Source: Lysobacter sp. ISL-50
Lineage (GTDB): Bacteria > Pseudomonadota > Gammaproteobacteria > Xanthomonadales > Xanthomonadaceae
NCBI RefSeq assembly: GCF_018612875.1
Contig: NZ_JAGGRI010000024.1
Coordinates: 1-64,000, forward strand
DNA length: 64,000 bases
Reading direction: 5' to 3'
How positions within the stretch are numbered: the first letter of the stretch is position 1; every line of letters begins with the position of its first letter. The translations under genes were made by a program, and so were the position numbers. Positions 45,404 through 54,441 of the stretch are shown here, in pieces. The notes under the pieces were generated by a model that was not told where the DNA came from, did not search any database, and worked only from the letters and a program-made list of their open reading frames with translations.

Positions 45404-46739
45404 GCCGCAGGCAGTGGCCATGGCCGCGATGCGCGGAGAAGATCGGTCCCGGCGCGATGCTGATGCCGCGCTGCGCGGCCTGGCGCTGCACGGCCAGGGC
45501 GTCGCGATCGGGCGGCAGTTCGATCCACAGGAAGTAGCCGCCGTCCGGCCGCGTCACCCGCGTGCCACTCGGAAAATAGCGCGCCACCGCGTCCAGGTAG
45601 GCCGCCTGCTGTAGCCGCAAGGTCTGGCGCAGGCCGCGCAGATGGCGCTCGTAGCCGCCGCGCTGCAGGTAACGCGCGATCGCCAGTTGCGCCGGCACGC
45701 AGGTGGCCAGGGTGTTGGTGAGTTTGAGCCGCGCCACGCGCTGGGCGTAGCGGCCGGGCGCGGCCCAGCCGATGCGATAGCCCGGCGCCAGGGTCTTGGA
45801 AAACGACGAACAGTGCAGCACCAGCCCGCGCGTGTCGAAGGCCTTGGCCGGCAGCGGACGGCGCGCGCCGAAGTGCAGCTCGCCGTAAACATCGTCCTCG
45901 ATCAGCGGCAGCTCGTGCCGCGCCAGCAGTTCGACCAGTTCGCGTTTCTTCGCCTCGGGCATGCTCGCGCCGAGCGGATTGTGGAAGCTGGTCATCAGCC
46001 AGCAGGCCTTGGGCGCGTGGCGGCGGATCGCGGCGTCGAGCGCGCCGAGTTCGACGCCTTCGCGCGGATGAGTCGGTACTTCCACCGCGTGCAGGCCGTG
46101 GCGTTCCAGCGTCTGCAGGGCGATGTAGAAGCACGGCGATTCGACCAGCACCGCGTCGCCGGGGCGGGTGGTCGCGGCGATGCACAGGTTCAGCGCTTCG
46201 ATCGCGCCGTTGGTGACGACCAGATCGTGGATGCCCAGCTCCACCGCGCCGATGCGGTAACGCAGGGCGATATGCCGGCGCAGTTCGGCGTTGCCCGGGG
46301 TCAGATCGTCCACCGTGCTGCGCGGGTCCAGGTGTACGGCTTCGTGCGCCATCGCCCGGCCGAGCTTGGCCAGCGGAAACAGCGACGGGCTCATGAACGC
46401 CGAACCCAGCGGCACGATGTCGCGCGCCATCGCCGATTCCAGCACCTCGAACACCAGCGCGCTGATGTCCACCGCGCGCGATTCGCCGTCGGGCGCGGAG
46501 GCGGCGTCGGGTTCGGGCAGCAGCGCGTGGACGTGTTCGCTGACGTAGTAGCCCGAACGCGCGCGCGGCCGTACCAAGCCTTGCGATTCGAGCAGGTAGT
46601 AGGCCTGGAACACCGTCGCCGGGCTGAGCTTGCGCGCCGCGCTGGCCTGGCGCACCGAGGGCAGGCGCTGGCCGGGGCGCAGCAGGCCCTGGCGGATGGA
46701 GCGAGCGATGTCGTCGGCCAGGGCTTGGTAGCGCTTCAT
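45315..46739 (-). CDS. MocR-type regulator (GntR helix-turn-helix fused to aminotransferase)
   Basis: 474 residues. A GntR winged helix (about 1-70; LADDIARSIRQGLLRPGQRLPSVRQ) is joined by a linker to a fold-type I PLP domain (about 100-470), with the PLP lysine in SSFSKTLAPGYRIGW. Such proteins use PLP to sense amines or pyridoxal and act as DNA-binding regulators. The ATG at 46739 begins MKRYQALADD; more codons upstream translate a REP arm and are not coding. The target is not evident; the divergent membrane-protein pair at 46954 is one candidate. Confidence 0.9.
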   Translation of the reverse strand: MKRYQALADDIARSIRQGLLRPGQRLPSVRQASAARKLSPATVFQAYYLLESQGLVRPRARSGYYVSEHVHALLPEPDAASAPDGESRAVDISALVFEVLESAMARDIVPLGSAFMSPSLFPLAKLGRAMAHEAVHLDPRSTVDDLTPGNAELRRHIALRYRIGAVELGIHDLVVTNGAIEALNLCIAATTRPGDAVLVESPCFYIALQTLERHGLHAVEVPTHPREGVELGALDAAIRRHAPKACWLMTSFHNPLGASMPEAKKRELVELLARHELPLIEDDVYGELHFGARRPLPAKAFDTRGLVLHCSSFSKTLAPGYRIGWAAPGRYAQRVARLKLTNTLATCVPAQLAIARYLQRGGYERHLRGLRQTLRLQQAAYLDAVARYFPSGTRVTRPDGGYFLWIELPPDRDALAVQRQAAQRGISIAPGPIFSAHRGHGHCLRLNYGHALDARVDAALKVLGELSAARSASA

Positions 46740-46778
46740 GTTGGTTTGGCGGGTGTCGCGGTGGCTGATCGAAGGGCG

Positions 46779-46843
46779 TTCGGGGCTGAAGCCCCTCCCA
46801 CAAGAGCTAAATCCCGAATCTCCAATCTCCAATCTCGGCTCTA
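46779..46843. repeat. Lone REP-type arm and degenerate 7-bp repeat
   Basis: A single arm TTCGGGGCTGAAGCCCCTCC (46779-46808) followed by imperfect heptamers (CCCGAAT, CTCCAAT, CTCCAAT) up to about 46843. It lies in the 214-bp gap between MocR and the membrane-protein pair. Confidence 0.7.
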
Positions 46844-46953
46844 ACCGAGACTGATATGGTTTTTTCTCCAGAATCTGAGTCTACGCAATCTGCGCCGGCC
46901 GGCGAACAATGGATCTCGCAGCCAAAGCTGCGCCATCGCCGCTACTCATCGCC

Positions 46954-47310
46954 ATGAACCCGCAAGTCGAATTCAACCTCGCCCTGATCCTGTTCATCCC
47001 CTGGTTTTCGATCCTGGCCTGGCTGTTCTGGGCCTATCCGCGCCGGCCGCGAGGCGGCGCGCGCACGCTGTTCGACAGCGCCAGCCTGATCCTGGCCACC
47101 GCGGCCGCGTTCTGGGGCATGCACTGGAGCATGCTCAACGCCGATCCGCAGGCCGGCGCGATCTGGAAACAGGTGCTGGCCACCTCGATCGCCTACGGCC
47201 TGTTCTTGCTGGTCATGACCACGGCGATCGCGCTGCGCTGGCGCTGGTTGCGCGCCAGCGCTGTCTCTCCCGACACCACAGGCCCGCTCACGGGCAAGGT
47301 CGAATCATGA
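46954..47310 (+). CDS. Small three-segment membrane protein, unknown
   Basis: 118 residues from the internal ATG at 46954 (MNPQVEFNLALILFIPWFSI). Three hydrophobic segments lie at about 8-27, 48-62 and 78-97, with a Pro/Arg-rich loop after the first (AYPRRPRGGARTL). No family recognised. Its stop overlaps the next start by 4 bp (ATGA), so it is co-translated with the twin-segment protein that follows, and the two may form one membrane complex. An upstream ATG at 46909 is possible but less natural. Confidence 0.75.
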   Translation: MNPQVEFNLALILFIPWFSILAWLFWAYPRRPRGGARTLFDSASLILATAAAFWGMHWSMLNADPQAGAIWKQVLATSIAYGLFLLVMTTAIALRWRWLRASAVSPDTTGPLTGKVES

Positions 47311-47513
47311 AACTGCTGTTCGTCGCCGCCTTCCTCGGCGTGATCCTCTACAACCTCGGCGCCGGCTTGTACTACATGCTGGTCGATAAGGGCACCAGCA
47401 AGCGCACGGTCAACGCGCTCACGCGGCGCATCGGTTTTTCGATCGCGCTGATCGCGCTGGTGATTATCGGCATCGCCACCGGCGTGGTGCAGCCGCACGG
47501 CGTGGGCGCCTGA
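47307..47513 (+). CDS. DUF2909-like twin transmembrane protein
   Basis: 68-residue protein with two membrane segments (about 3-23 and 44-62) joined by a basic loop KGTSKRTVNALTRRIG. This fits the DUF2909 twin-transmembrane family, often found near cytochrome oxidase assembly genes; that setting is not present here. It is coupled to the preceding gene through ATGA. Confidence 0.78.
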   Translation: MKLLFVAAFLGVILYNLGAGLYYMLVDKGTSKRTVNALTRRIGFSIALIALVIIGIATGVVQPHGVGA

Positions 47514-47566
47514 GCGCGGGTCGGCGCCTGCGCTAAGCTGCGCCGATCCGACCGCAGCGACCGCCG

Positions 47567-47947
47567 ATGACCGCCGCCCGCATCAAATCCAACGCCGACA
47601 CCGCCGAGTACTACTTCGAAGAACGCTGCCACGTCGTGGAGTGCTGGAACAGCGCCGACGATGCGCAGACCTCGATCGCCCGCATCCGCGTCGAGCCGGG
47701 CGTGACGACCCGGCTGCATCGCCTGCGCGGCACCGCCGAGCGCTATCTGATCCTGCAAGGCCGCGGCCGCATGCAGGCCGGCGACATGCCGCCGGGCGAA
47801 GTCGGCCCGGGCGATGTCGTATTCATTCCCGCCGATGCGCCCCAACGCGTTACCAATCTCGGCGACGACGATCTGATCTTCCTCGCGATCTGCACGCCGC
47901 GCTTCGTGCCTGAATGCTACGACGACCTGGAACCGGAGGCCGCATGA
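47567..47947 (+). CDS. Cupin-domain protein
   Basis: 126-residue single-domain cupin. Motif 1 is about VEPGVTTRLHRLRGTAERYLILQGRGRM (one His is replaced by Arg/Leu relative to the usual HxH) and motif 2 about PGDVVFIPADAPQRVTNLG (Pro-Gln in place of the usual His), so the classical metal site is partly lost. It may bind a sugar or nucleotide rather than use a metal. Its stop overlaps the ADP-ribosylglycohydrolase start (ATGA), so the two are made together and probably work on related substrates. Confidence 0.82.
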   Translation: MTAARIKSNADTAEYYFEERCHVVECWNSADDAQTSIARIRVEPGVTTRLHRLRGTAERYLILQGRGRMQAGDMPPGEVGPGDVVFIPADAPQRVTNLGDDDLIFLAICTPRFVPECYDDLEPEAA

Positions 47948-48885
47948 GCGCCGCGCCCGGAGTGCGCGAACGTTACCTGGGCTGTCTGCTCGGTCTGGCC
48001 TGCGGCGACGCGGTCGGCACCACAGTGGAATTCCGCGGCCGCGGCAGTTTCGAGCCGTTGACCGACATGGTCGGCGGCGGGCCGTTTTCGCTGCGCGTGG
48101 GCGAGTGGACCGACGACACCTCGATGGCGCTGTGCCTGGCGGCGAGCCTGATCCACTGCCGCGGTTTCGACGCGCGCGATCAGATGAATCGCTATTGCAA
48201 TTGGCGCGATCACGGTTACCTGAGCAGCAACGGCGAGTGTTTCGACATCGGCGCGACGGTGAGCGCGGCCCTGGACCGTTATCGCCGCAACGGCGATCCC
48301 TATGCCGGCGACCCCGGCCCGCGCGCGGCCGGCAACGGCGCGCTGATGCGGCTGGCGCCGGTGCCGATGCTATGGCGGCGCGATGCGGAGCTGGTTCGGC
48401 ATTACGCGGCCGAATCTACGCGCACTACCCATGGCGCGGCGGAGGCCTTGGATTGCTCGCGCCTGTTCGCCAGCCAAGTGCGCGCCGCGTTGATGGGCGC
48501 GGGCAAGGAGGCGGTGTTGACGCCGGCGATGACGTCGCCGGACAGCGACAAAGTCGCGGCGATTCATGCGCGCGCTTATGCGGGGAAGGTCGAGAGCGAG
48601 ATCGTGGGATCGGGCTACAGCGTCGCCTCGCTGGAAGCGGCGTTGTGGTGTTTCCTGCACACCGATTCGTTCGAGGCGGCGATTCTGCGCGCGGCTAATC
48701 TGGGCGATGACGCCGATACCACCGCGGCGATTTGCGGTCAGGTGGCTGGGGCTTACTACGGGATCGATGCGATTCCGCGCGGATGGCTGGACAAGTTGGT
48801 GATGCGCGAGCAGATCGTGACGATGGCGGAGACGTTGTTGGATCTTTCCGAGCATCCGGAAGTTTTTGAAATTCGCCCCCTTTGA
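47944..48885 (+). CDS. ADP-ribosylglycohydrolase family protein
   Basis: 313 residues of the DraG/ARH fold, which removes ADP-ribose from proteins or small molecules. The two metal sites are intact: GEWTDDTSM (about 55-63) and GDDADTTAA (about 260-268). The N-terminal GCLLGLACGDAVGTTVEF is characteristic. The last four residues (IRPL) and the stop codon come from a palindromic repeat inserted at the 3' end (48876 on). No matching ADP-ribosyltransferase gene is in the window. It is coupled to the cupin gene. Confidence 0.88.
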   Translation: MSAAPGVRERYLGCLLGLACGDAVGTTVEFRGRGSFEPLTDMVGGGPFSLRVGEWTDDTSMALCLAASLIHCRGFDARDQMNRYCNWRDHGYLSSNGECFDIGATVSAALDRYRRNGDPYAGDPGPRAAGNGALMRLAPVPMLWRRDAELVRHYAAESTRTTHGAAEALDCSRLFASQVRAALMGAGKEAVLTPAMTSPDSDKVAAIHARAYAGKVESEIVGSGYSVASLEAALWCFLHTDSFEAAILRAANLGDDADTTAAICGQVAGAYYGIDAIPRGWLDKLVMREQIVTMAETLLDLSEHPEVFEIRPL

Positions 48886-49020
48886 AAAAGGGGGCTGGCG
48901 CTTGCGTTGATCGGTTTCGAAGTGAACCTTCAATGCGCCGGGGGATTTGCTTTTCGCGCGATGCTTGAAGTTGCGCGGTCAAAAGCGAATCCCCCTAGCC
49001 CCCTTTTTCAAAGGAGGAGA
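48876..49020. repeat. C/G-arm palindromic repeat (full) overlapping a gene end
   Basis: Arm 1 (CCCCCTTTGAAAAAGGGGG to GGGGGATTTGCTTTT) and arm 2 (AAAAGCGAATCCCCC to TTTTTCAAAGGAGG) face each other. The first bases supply the last codons and stop of the ADP-ribosylglycohydrolase gene. Confidence 0.88.
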
Positions 49021-49026
49021 ACCCCC

Positions 49027-49371
49027 TCAAGCCGCAGTCACATCCCGCAACTCCCACCCACTGCCCGCCAACAAGCGCAGACGGTGCTTGAGCACCGTGC
49101 CCGACAACGCCGTCACCGCAACCAGATCCATGCGCAGGTCACGCTGCTCGCCCTGCACGGTCGCGTTCGGATCGGTCGCGCCCAGGCTCGCATCGACTTC
49201 GTCCGGTTCGGGCTGCTTCGCGCGCCAGCGTTCGAACAGCGCGTCGCCGCGCAAGGCCGCCTGCAACTGCGAGGCGAAGCCCTCGGCGCTGACCGCGGTG
49301 AACGACAGGTCGGTGTCGCTGCCGCGCGCGCGCTCGCCGTCGGGGATGCTGAGGTAATAGCGAGTGGCCAT
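49027..49371 (-). CDS. Small conserved-looking protein, function unknown
   Basis: 114 residues, start ATG at 49371 (MATRYYLSIPDGERARGSD). Alternating charged and hydrophobic residues, no signal peptide or membrane segment. I do not recognise a domain. Codon use is like that of neighbouring genes, with strong GC at third positions, which supports it being real. The frame is open upstream to 49626, but that stretch overlaps the 3' end of the large amidohydrolase gene. It lies 140 bp downstream of that gene on the same strand. Confidence 0.68.
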   Translation of the reverse strand: MATRYYLSIPDGERARGSDTDLSFTAVSAEGFASQLQAALRGDALFERWRAKQPEPDEVDASLGATDPNATVQGEQRDLRMDLVAVTALSGTVLKHRLRLLAGSGWELRDVTAA

Positions 49372-49511
49372 CGGACGTCTCGGCAAAAGAATGGCGTTCA
49401 GGGTAATAAGCCCCACATACGCCGGGCGTGAATGCGGCGTTGCCGGATCGGAATTCTGCCGGCCGAGGTCGCGGTTTGCTCGCTCAGGCCGGCCTTCGTC
49501 GAACCCGGCGA

Positions 49512-52500
49512 TCAATCCTCTTCGCCGTCGTGCGCCTGATGCGGCCCATGGCCCTTGGGGCAGTGACACACCGAGGTCGGGCCGAATTCGACGCCGAAGG
49601 TCTGGCCGTCGCGATGACGCTGCCAATAGAACTTCGGCGCTTTCTCGCCGCGGTTGCCCAGCTCGGCCATGTCGGCATCGACGTCGAACAGACGCCCGTC
49701 CACCATCACATAGCGCGTGTCGATGGTCGCGCGGATGTTCTCCAGCGGATTGCTGTTGAGCACGACCAGATCGGCCTTCTTGCCGGTCTCAAGCGAACCC
49801 AGTTGCCTGGACAGCCCGAGATAATCCGCGCCGTCGATGGTCGCCGCGCGCAGCGCTTCGAAATTGCTCATGCCGCCTTGGGTCAGCATCCAGATTTCCC
49901 AGTTCGCCGACAGGCCCTGCAACTGGCCGTGGCCGCCGACCTGGATCTTGACGCCGGCATCGCGCAGCTTCTTCACCGACTTGGCGACCTGGATATGCCA
50001 GTAATCCCAGTCCGGCGCGGTCTCGCGGCGGATCGAGCGCGCATCCAGGGTTTCGCGCGGGAAGAAACGGTTGAGCTTCTTGTCTTCCCAGACGTTGTCG
50101 CGCGCGTACCACCAGTACTCGCCCGACAGGCCGCCATAGCTGACCACCAGCGTCGGCGTGTTGCGCACGTCGGTCTGCTTCCACAGCTCGACCACGTCCT
50201 TGTACAGCGGCGCGACCGGGAGGTTGTGCTCGATGCCGGTGACGCCGTCGAGGATCATCGGCAGGTTGTGGTTCAAGGTCGATCCGCCTTCCTCCACCAC
50301 CAGCATGTTCAACTCGCGCGCGGCCTGGTTGATCTGCTGATGCTGTTCGCGCCGCGGCTGGTTGTAGCTCTTGACCGAGAACGCGCCGTTGGCTTTCATC
50401 CGGCGCAGATGGCTGCGCGCGTCGTCGAGCGAATTGATCACCGCCTTGAAGTCGCCGTCGGCGCCGTACAGGATCGTGCCGGTGGAGAACACGCGCGGGC
50501 CGACCATCTTGCCGGCCTTGAGCAGTTCGGCTTCGGAGAACACGAACTCGGTGGTCGCCGAGGGATCGTGCATGGTGGTGATGCCGAAGGCGAGGTTGGT
50601 GTAGTAGGCCCAGTTCTGCTGCGGCACCACGCCCTGGCCGAAGTGCGCGGCGTGCGCGTGCACGTCCACGTAGCCGGGCAGGAGGGTCTTGCCGGTGGCG
50701 TCGATCACGCGCGCGCCGGCCGGCACGGCCACCGAGGCGCTGGCGCCGACCGCGACGATCTGGTCGCCGCGCACGACCACGGTGCCGTCTTCGATCACGT
50801 CCTGGCTCTTCTGCGCATCGCGCATCGTCACCACCCGCGCATGGGTGAAGGCGACCGTGTCCTGCGGCGTGTAGACCGGCACCTGCAGGCCGACGCGGAT
50901 GCCCGGTTCGTCGGCCGACGGCTTGGCCAGCGTCGCCGGCGCGCCGGGCAGGAACGAGAACGCCTGATTGAGCGGGCGCGAGTAGTAGCGATCGCCGACC
51001 ATCCAGTGCAGCGACTTGGAATCGGCCGCCCAGTGCAGATAACTGCCGACGTCGGCGCTGACCTGGGCGACCGGCAGCGCCTTGCTGTCCTTGCTCAGTT
51101 CGACCGAGCTGCCGGCGGTCATCAGCGGCGCGACGTAGGCGTTGAACAACTCGGTGAACGCCACCCACTTGCCGTCCGGACTGATGCTGACCGAATCGAC
51201 GTACTTGAGGTTGAAGACTTCGCGTTCGTCCTCGCCGTTGAGGCCGACCGACATCAGCTTCTTCTTCATGCCGCCGCCGCTGAGGTAGTACACGCGGGTG
51301 CCGTCGGCGCTGAACTGCGGCGACTCGCCGCTGCTGGCCACGCGCAGCGGGCGGCTGCCGTCGGCGTTCATCACGTAGATGCCGCGATCCATCGACCACA
51401 GGCTGCCGGTGAGGCCGCCGCCGCCGGTCTTGGAATAGACGATGCGGCGCCCGTCGGGCGAGAACCGCGGGCTGTAGTAGAAGCCTTTTTCCTGCGTCAG
51501 CCGCTTGCTGCCGCCGCCGTTGGCGCCGGTGACGTAGATCATGCTGAGCGCTTCGTCGGACCAGGTCGTGTACAGCAGCTTGCTGCCGTCGGCGCTGAAG
51601 CTGGGCTGGTATTCGTAGAGGTTGTCGTTGCCGGTCAGACGTTCGGGCTTGCCGTCGGGCAGGCGCTTGCGCCACAGCTGGCCGACCGCGTGGAAGATCA
51701 GGGTCTTGCCGTCGGCGCTGGTGGCGACATCGCGGATCATCTTCGGATCGAAGCGGCCGGCGTCGAGGGTCTGTTCGAAACGCAGCGGCTGCGCCACGGT
51801 CTGTTCGACGTTGGCGGTGAAGGCGATCGGCTCGTGCTTGCCGTCGGCCATCGACACCCGCCACAGCTTGCCTTGCGCCCAGATCACCACCGATCTGGAA
51901 TCCGGCGTCCAGGCGAAATTCGCGTACGGCCCGAAGATCGCCCAGGCTTCCTGCATGTCGTGCGAAAGCCCATCCCACACCGGCCGCGCTTCGCCGCTGG
52001 CCAGGTCGAGCACGTGCAGCACCGATTTGTCGCGGATGCGCTTGACGAAGGCCAGCGACTTGCCGTCGGGCGAGGGCTGCGGACGCACCGCGCCGCCGGC
52101 GGTGTCGATCACCGTCGCGGTCTTGCCGCTGGCGCGTTCCAGGCGCTTGATCGCGTAGATGGTGTCGTGGGGGTTCTTGTTGTACTGGAAGCTCGGGCCG
52201 GCGGTAACGTCTTCGGAGTAGTAGACATAGCGGCCGTCGGGCGACACCGCCGGTTCGCCCAGGTCCTGTTGATCGTTCTTCTGCTTGGTCAGCTGCAGGC
52301 CACCGCCGCCGCCGGCGGCGTGATAGATCCACAGCTCGCCGGCGCCGAGCGAGCGTTCGCCGGTGAAATGCTTGCGCCCGACCAGGAACTGGCCGTCGGG
52401 CGTCCAGGCCGGATTGTTGAGCAGGCGGAAGTCTTCCTTGGTCACCGCGGTGGGATCGCCGCCGTCGGCGCGCATGCGCCACAGGTTGTTGCCGCCGCCG

Positions 52501-52964
52501 CGGTCGGAGGTGAAGGCGATCTCGCGGCCGTCGGGCGAGAAGCGCGGCTGCACGTCCCAGGCCGGGCCGCTGGTGATGCGCCGCGCCTGGCCGCCGCCGA
52601 TCGGCAGCAGGTAGATGTCGCCGAGCAGGGAGAAGGCGATCTCGCGACCGTCGGGGGCGACGTCCAGGTCCATCCAGGTGCCTTCGTCGGTGTCGAAGCG
52701 CACCGTCTTGGTCTGGCCGTGCGGCGCGCTGACGTCCCACTTCTTCTCGTCCTTGTCGCCGGGCTTGCTCGCGCCCTTGGCGGTCTGGACCGAAGCGCGG
52801 GCCGGATCGGTGCCGGCGGGCTTGAGCGCGTCCTGCTCGAGTTGCGCGGCCGGCTTGTCGCCGTCTTTCTTCTCCTGCGGCGCGGGCTGCGGCGGAGTCT
52901 GGGCGAAGGCCGGGGCGGCGAGCGCGCTGGCGAGCGCGAGGACGAGCAGGCGGTGACGGGTCAT
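49512..52964 (-). CDS. TolB-like beta-propeller fused to amidohydrolase, exported
   Basis: 1150 residues with a signal peptide (ALASALAAPAFA-Q, about 22). A Pro/Lys/Asp-rich linker leads to PD40/WD40-like propeller blades (about 90-660), each with phrases like SPDGREIAFT and SADGSKLLYT. The amidohydrolase domain follows (about 715-1130), with the metal pair HVHAH in LPGYVDVHAHAAHFG and a late GGHGQLQG. Proteins of this plan are predicted periplasmic peptidases or imidazolonepropionase-like hydrolases. The ATG at 52964 is chosen for its signal peptide. Substrate unknown. Confidence 0.87.
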   Translation of the reverse strand: MTRHRLLVLALASALAAPAFAQTPPQPAPQEKKDGDKPAAQLEQDALKPAGTDPARASVQTAKGASKPGDKDEKKWDVSAPHGQTKTVRFDTDEGTWMDLDVAPDGREIAFSLLGDIYLLPIGGGQARRITSGPAWDVQPRFSPDGREIAFTSDRGGGNNLWRMRADGGDPTAVTKEDFRLLNNPAWTPDGQFLVGRKHFTGERSLGAGELWIYHAAGGGGGLQLTKQKNDQQDLGEPAVSPDGRYVYYSEDVTAGPSFQYNKNPHDTIYAIKRLERASGKTATVIDTAGGAVRPQPSPDGKSLAFVKRIRDKSVLHVLDLASGEARPVWDGLSHDMQEAWAIFGPYANFAWTPDSRSVVIWAQGKLWRVSMADGKHEPIAFTANVEQTVAQPLRFEQTLDAGRFDPKMIRDVATSADGKTLIFHAVGQLWRKRLPDGKPERLTGNDNLYEYQPSFSADGSKLLYTTWSDEALSMIYVTGANGGGSKRLTQEKGFYYSPRFSPDGRRIVYSKTGGGGLTGSLWSMDRGIYVMNADGSRPLRVASSGESPQFSADGTRVYYLSGGGMKKKLMSVGLNGEDEREVFNLKYVDSVSISPDGKWVAFTELFNAYVAPLMTAGSSVELSKDSKALPVAQVSADVGSYLHWAADSKSLHWMVGDRYYSRPLNQAFSFLPGAPATLAKPSADEPGIRVGLQVPVYTPQDTVAFTHARVVTMRDAQKSQDVIEDGTVVVRGDQIVAVGASASVAVPAGARVIDATGKTLLPGYVDVHAHAAHFGQGVVPQQNWAYYTNLAFGITTMHDPSATTEFVFSEAELLKAGKMVGPRVFSTGTILYGADGDFKAVINSLDDARSHLRRMKANGAFSVKSYNQPRREQHQQINQAARELNMLVVEEGGSTLNHNLPMILDGVTGIEHNLPVAPLYKDVVELWKQTDVRNTPTLVVSYGGLSGEYWWYARDNVWEDKKLNRFFPRETLDARSIRRETAPDWDYWHIQVAKSVKKLRDAGVKIQVGGHGQLQGLSANWEIWMLTQGGMSNFEALRAATIDGADYLGLSRQLGSLETGKKADLVVLNSNPLENIRATIDTRYVMVDGRLFDVDADMAELGNRGEKAPKFYWQRHRDGQTFGVEFGPTSVCHCPKGHGPHQAHDGEED

Positions 52965-53085
52965 CGGAGCGGCTACCTGGACGGACAAAGTCCGCAGGCT
53001 AACCCGGCCGGTGGTGCCGGGGCCTGGGCTGGAAGTCGTGTTTGGGGAAGAGGCTGCGGCGCGATCTTCGCAAGTCGTCAGTCCG

Positions 53086-53343
53086 GCGAGGTGGGCTTTG
53101 CTTCGGCGGAGCCGAACGTCCAGAGGCTTTGACGCGATCTACCCAGGTCGTCATTCCCGCGAAGGCGGGCTCTGCTTTACTTCGGCGGAGCCGAACATCC
53201 AAAGACTTCAGCGCCATCCTTCCAGTTCGTCATTCCCGCGAAGGCGGGAATCCAGAGACTTCGAACGTTCTCGCACGAAAGGCACTGGATGTTCGGCTCC
53301 GCCGAAGTAAAGCAGAGCCCGCGTTCGCGGGAATGACGGCAGG
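53086..53343. repeat. Composite ATTCCCGCG repeat with TTCGGCGGAGCCGAA inserts
   Basis: Four copies of the ATTCCCGCG...CGGGAAT element or its half, some interrupted by a 30-bp palindromic insert (GCTTTACTTCGGCGGAGCCG). The order and linkers match the cluster at 12779-12926, with the insert as the difference. It separates the propeller-amidohydrolase and DegV genes. Confidence 0.83.
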
Positions 53344-53354
53344 TGGGTACGCTG

Positions 53355-53389
53355 TTCCCGATTCCCGATTCCCGATTCCCGATTCCCGA
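53355..53389. repeat. Five perfect tandem copies of TTCCCGA
   Basis: A 7-bp tandem repeat that ends one base before the DegV stop codon (TCA at 53391). It has the same period as the arrays at 13972-14082 but a different unit. Confidence 0.88.
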
Positions 53390-53390
53390 C

Positions 53391-54338
53391 TCAACCAACA
53401 AAATCCGCCTTCTCCGCCGCAAACCCCAACGCCAGCGCCCCCTTGCCGACATTGACCATGCCGGTAAGGCTCATGACGCTGTCGTACAACTCCACGTTGT
53501 TGTTGCGGCAAGCCACGCGCAGGGTTTCATAGCCCGGCAAGCTGCGCAGCTCCGACAACTCGCCGCCGTAGCTCAAGCAAACGGTGGGCGTCATCAGGCC
53601 GTTGCCGGCCACCTTGCGCGCGGCGAATTCCATCAGCTTCTGCACCGCGTTCTCGTAGCCCTTGATCTTCGCCACCGGCCCGGTTTCGCCGCGGTTGCAG
53701 TGCAGGATCGGCTTGATGTCCAGCGCCGTGCCCAAGGTCGCGCTGAGGAAACTCACGCTGCGATCGCCGCGATGACGGGTGCGCGCGCGCAGGTAGTTGA
53801 GGTCGCGCGGGATCAGATAACCGTGCGTGTGCAGCACCAGATGCTCCAGGCGCGCGCGGATCTTCGGCGGGCCTTCGCCGGCGCCGCGCAGGCGCACCGC
53901 TTCGACCGCGGTGATGCCCTGCGCCGCGAACAGATTCAGCGTGTCGATCACCCGCAACGAAAACGGCGTGTTGATGCCGGCGGCGCTGCGCACCGGGCGG
54001 TAGTCGTTGAGGATCGCGAAGCTGGCCTGATTGGCGTTCTCGAACACCGGACTGCGGGTCTTGGTGATCGTCATGCAGAACACGTAGTCGTAATCGATCG
54101 CCAGTTGGCTGACGAACAGATCGCGTACCTGCTGCACGGTGAACGGCGTGGTCTCGGCCTCGAAGCCGCGATCGGCCAGATGCGTATGCAGGAACTGCAG
54201 GGTGGCTTGTTCGTTGCGGTGATCGGCGAGCACGGCCTGGCCGATGCGCACGGTGATCGGCAACAGATGAATATCGTTCTGTTGCAGATAGTCCAACGGC
54301 AGATCGCAAGCGGAGTCGACGACGATTCCAATGCGCAT
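53391..54338 (-). CDS. DegV-family fatty-acid-binding protein
   Basis: 315 residues of the DegV fold, which binds a fatty acid for kinase-type pathways (FakB-like). N-terminal MRIGIVVDSACDLPLDYL carries the conserved D-S-x-x-D-L; the GLMTPTVCLSYGG stretch near the end belongs to the second lobe. No signal peptide. The ATG at 54338 has a G-rich ribosome site; codons further upstream are not family-like. A heptamer array abuts the 3' end. No FakA kinase is in the window. Confidence 0.85.
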   Translation of the reverse strand: MRIGIVVDSACDLPLDYLQQNDIHLLPITVRIGQAVLADHRNEQATLQFLHTHLADRGFEAETTPFTVQQVRDLFVSQLAIDYDYVFCMTITKTRSPVFENANQASFAILNDYRPVRSAAGINTPFSLRVIDTLNLFAAQGITAVEAVRLRGAGEGPPKIRARLEHLVLHTHGYLIPRDLNYLRARTRHRGDRSVSFLSATLGTALDIKPILHCNRGETGPVAKIKGYENAVQKLMEFAARKVAGNGLMTPTVCLSYGGELSELRSLPGYETLRVACRNNNVELYDSVMSLTGMVNVGKGALALGFAAEKADFVG

Positions 54339-54441
54339 GGGTCCCCCCCGGGTCTTGGCGCGTGGTGATCGAATGTTTCCGCAGCATACCGTTTCGCGAC
54401 GGGTGTCACGCAAGAATGCGCTTGCCCGGCGCCGGCCTCGT

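Noticed and set aside
49428-53132. 1234-codon plus-strand ORF
   Set aside because: Antisense to the propeller-amidohydrolase gene, which has a signal peptide, propeller blades and metal motifs on the other strand.
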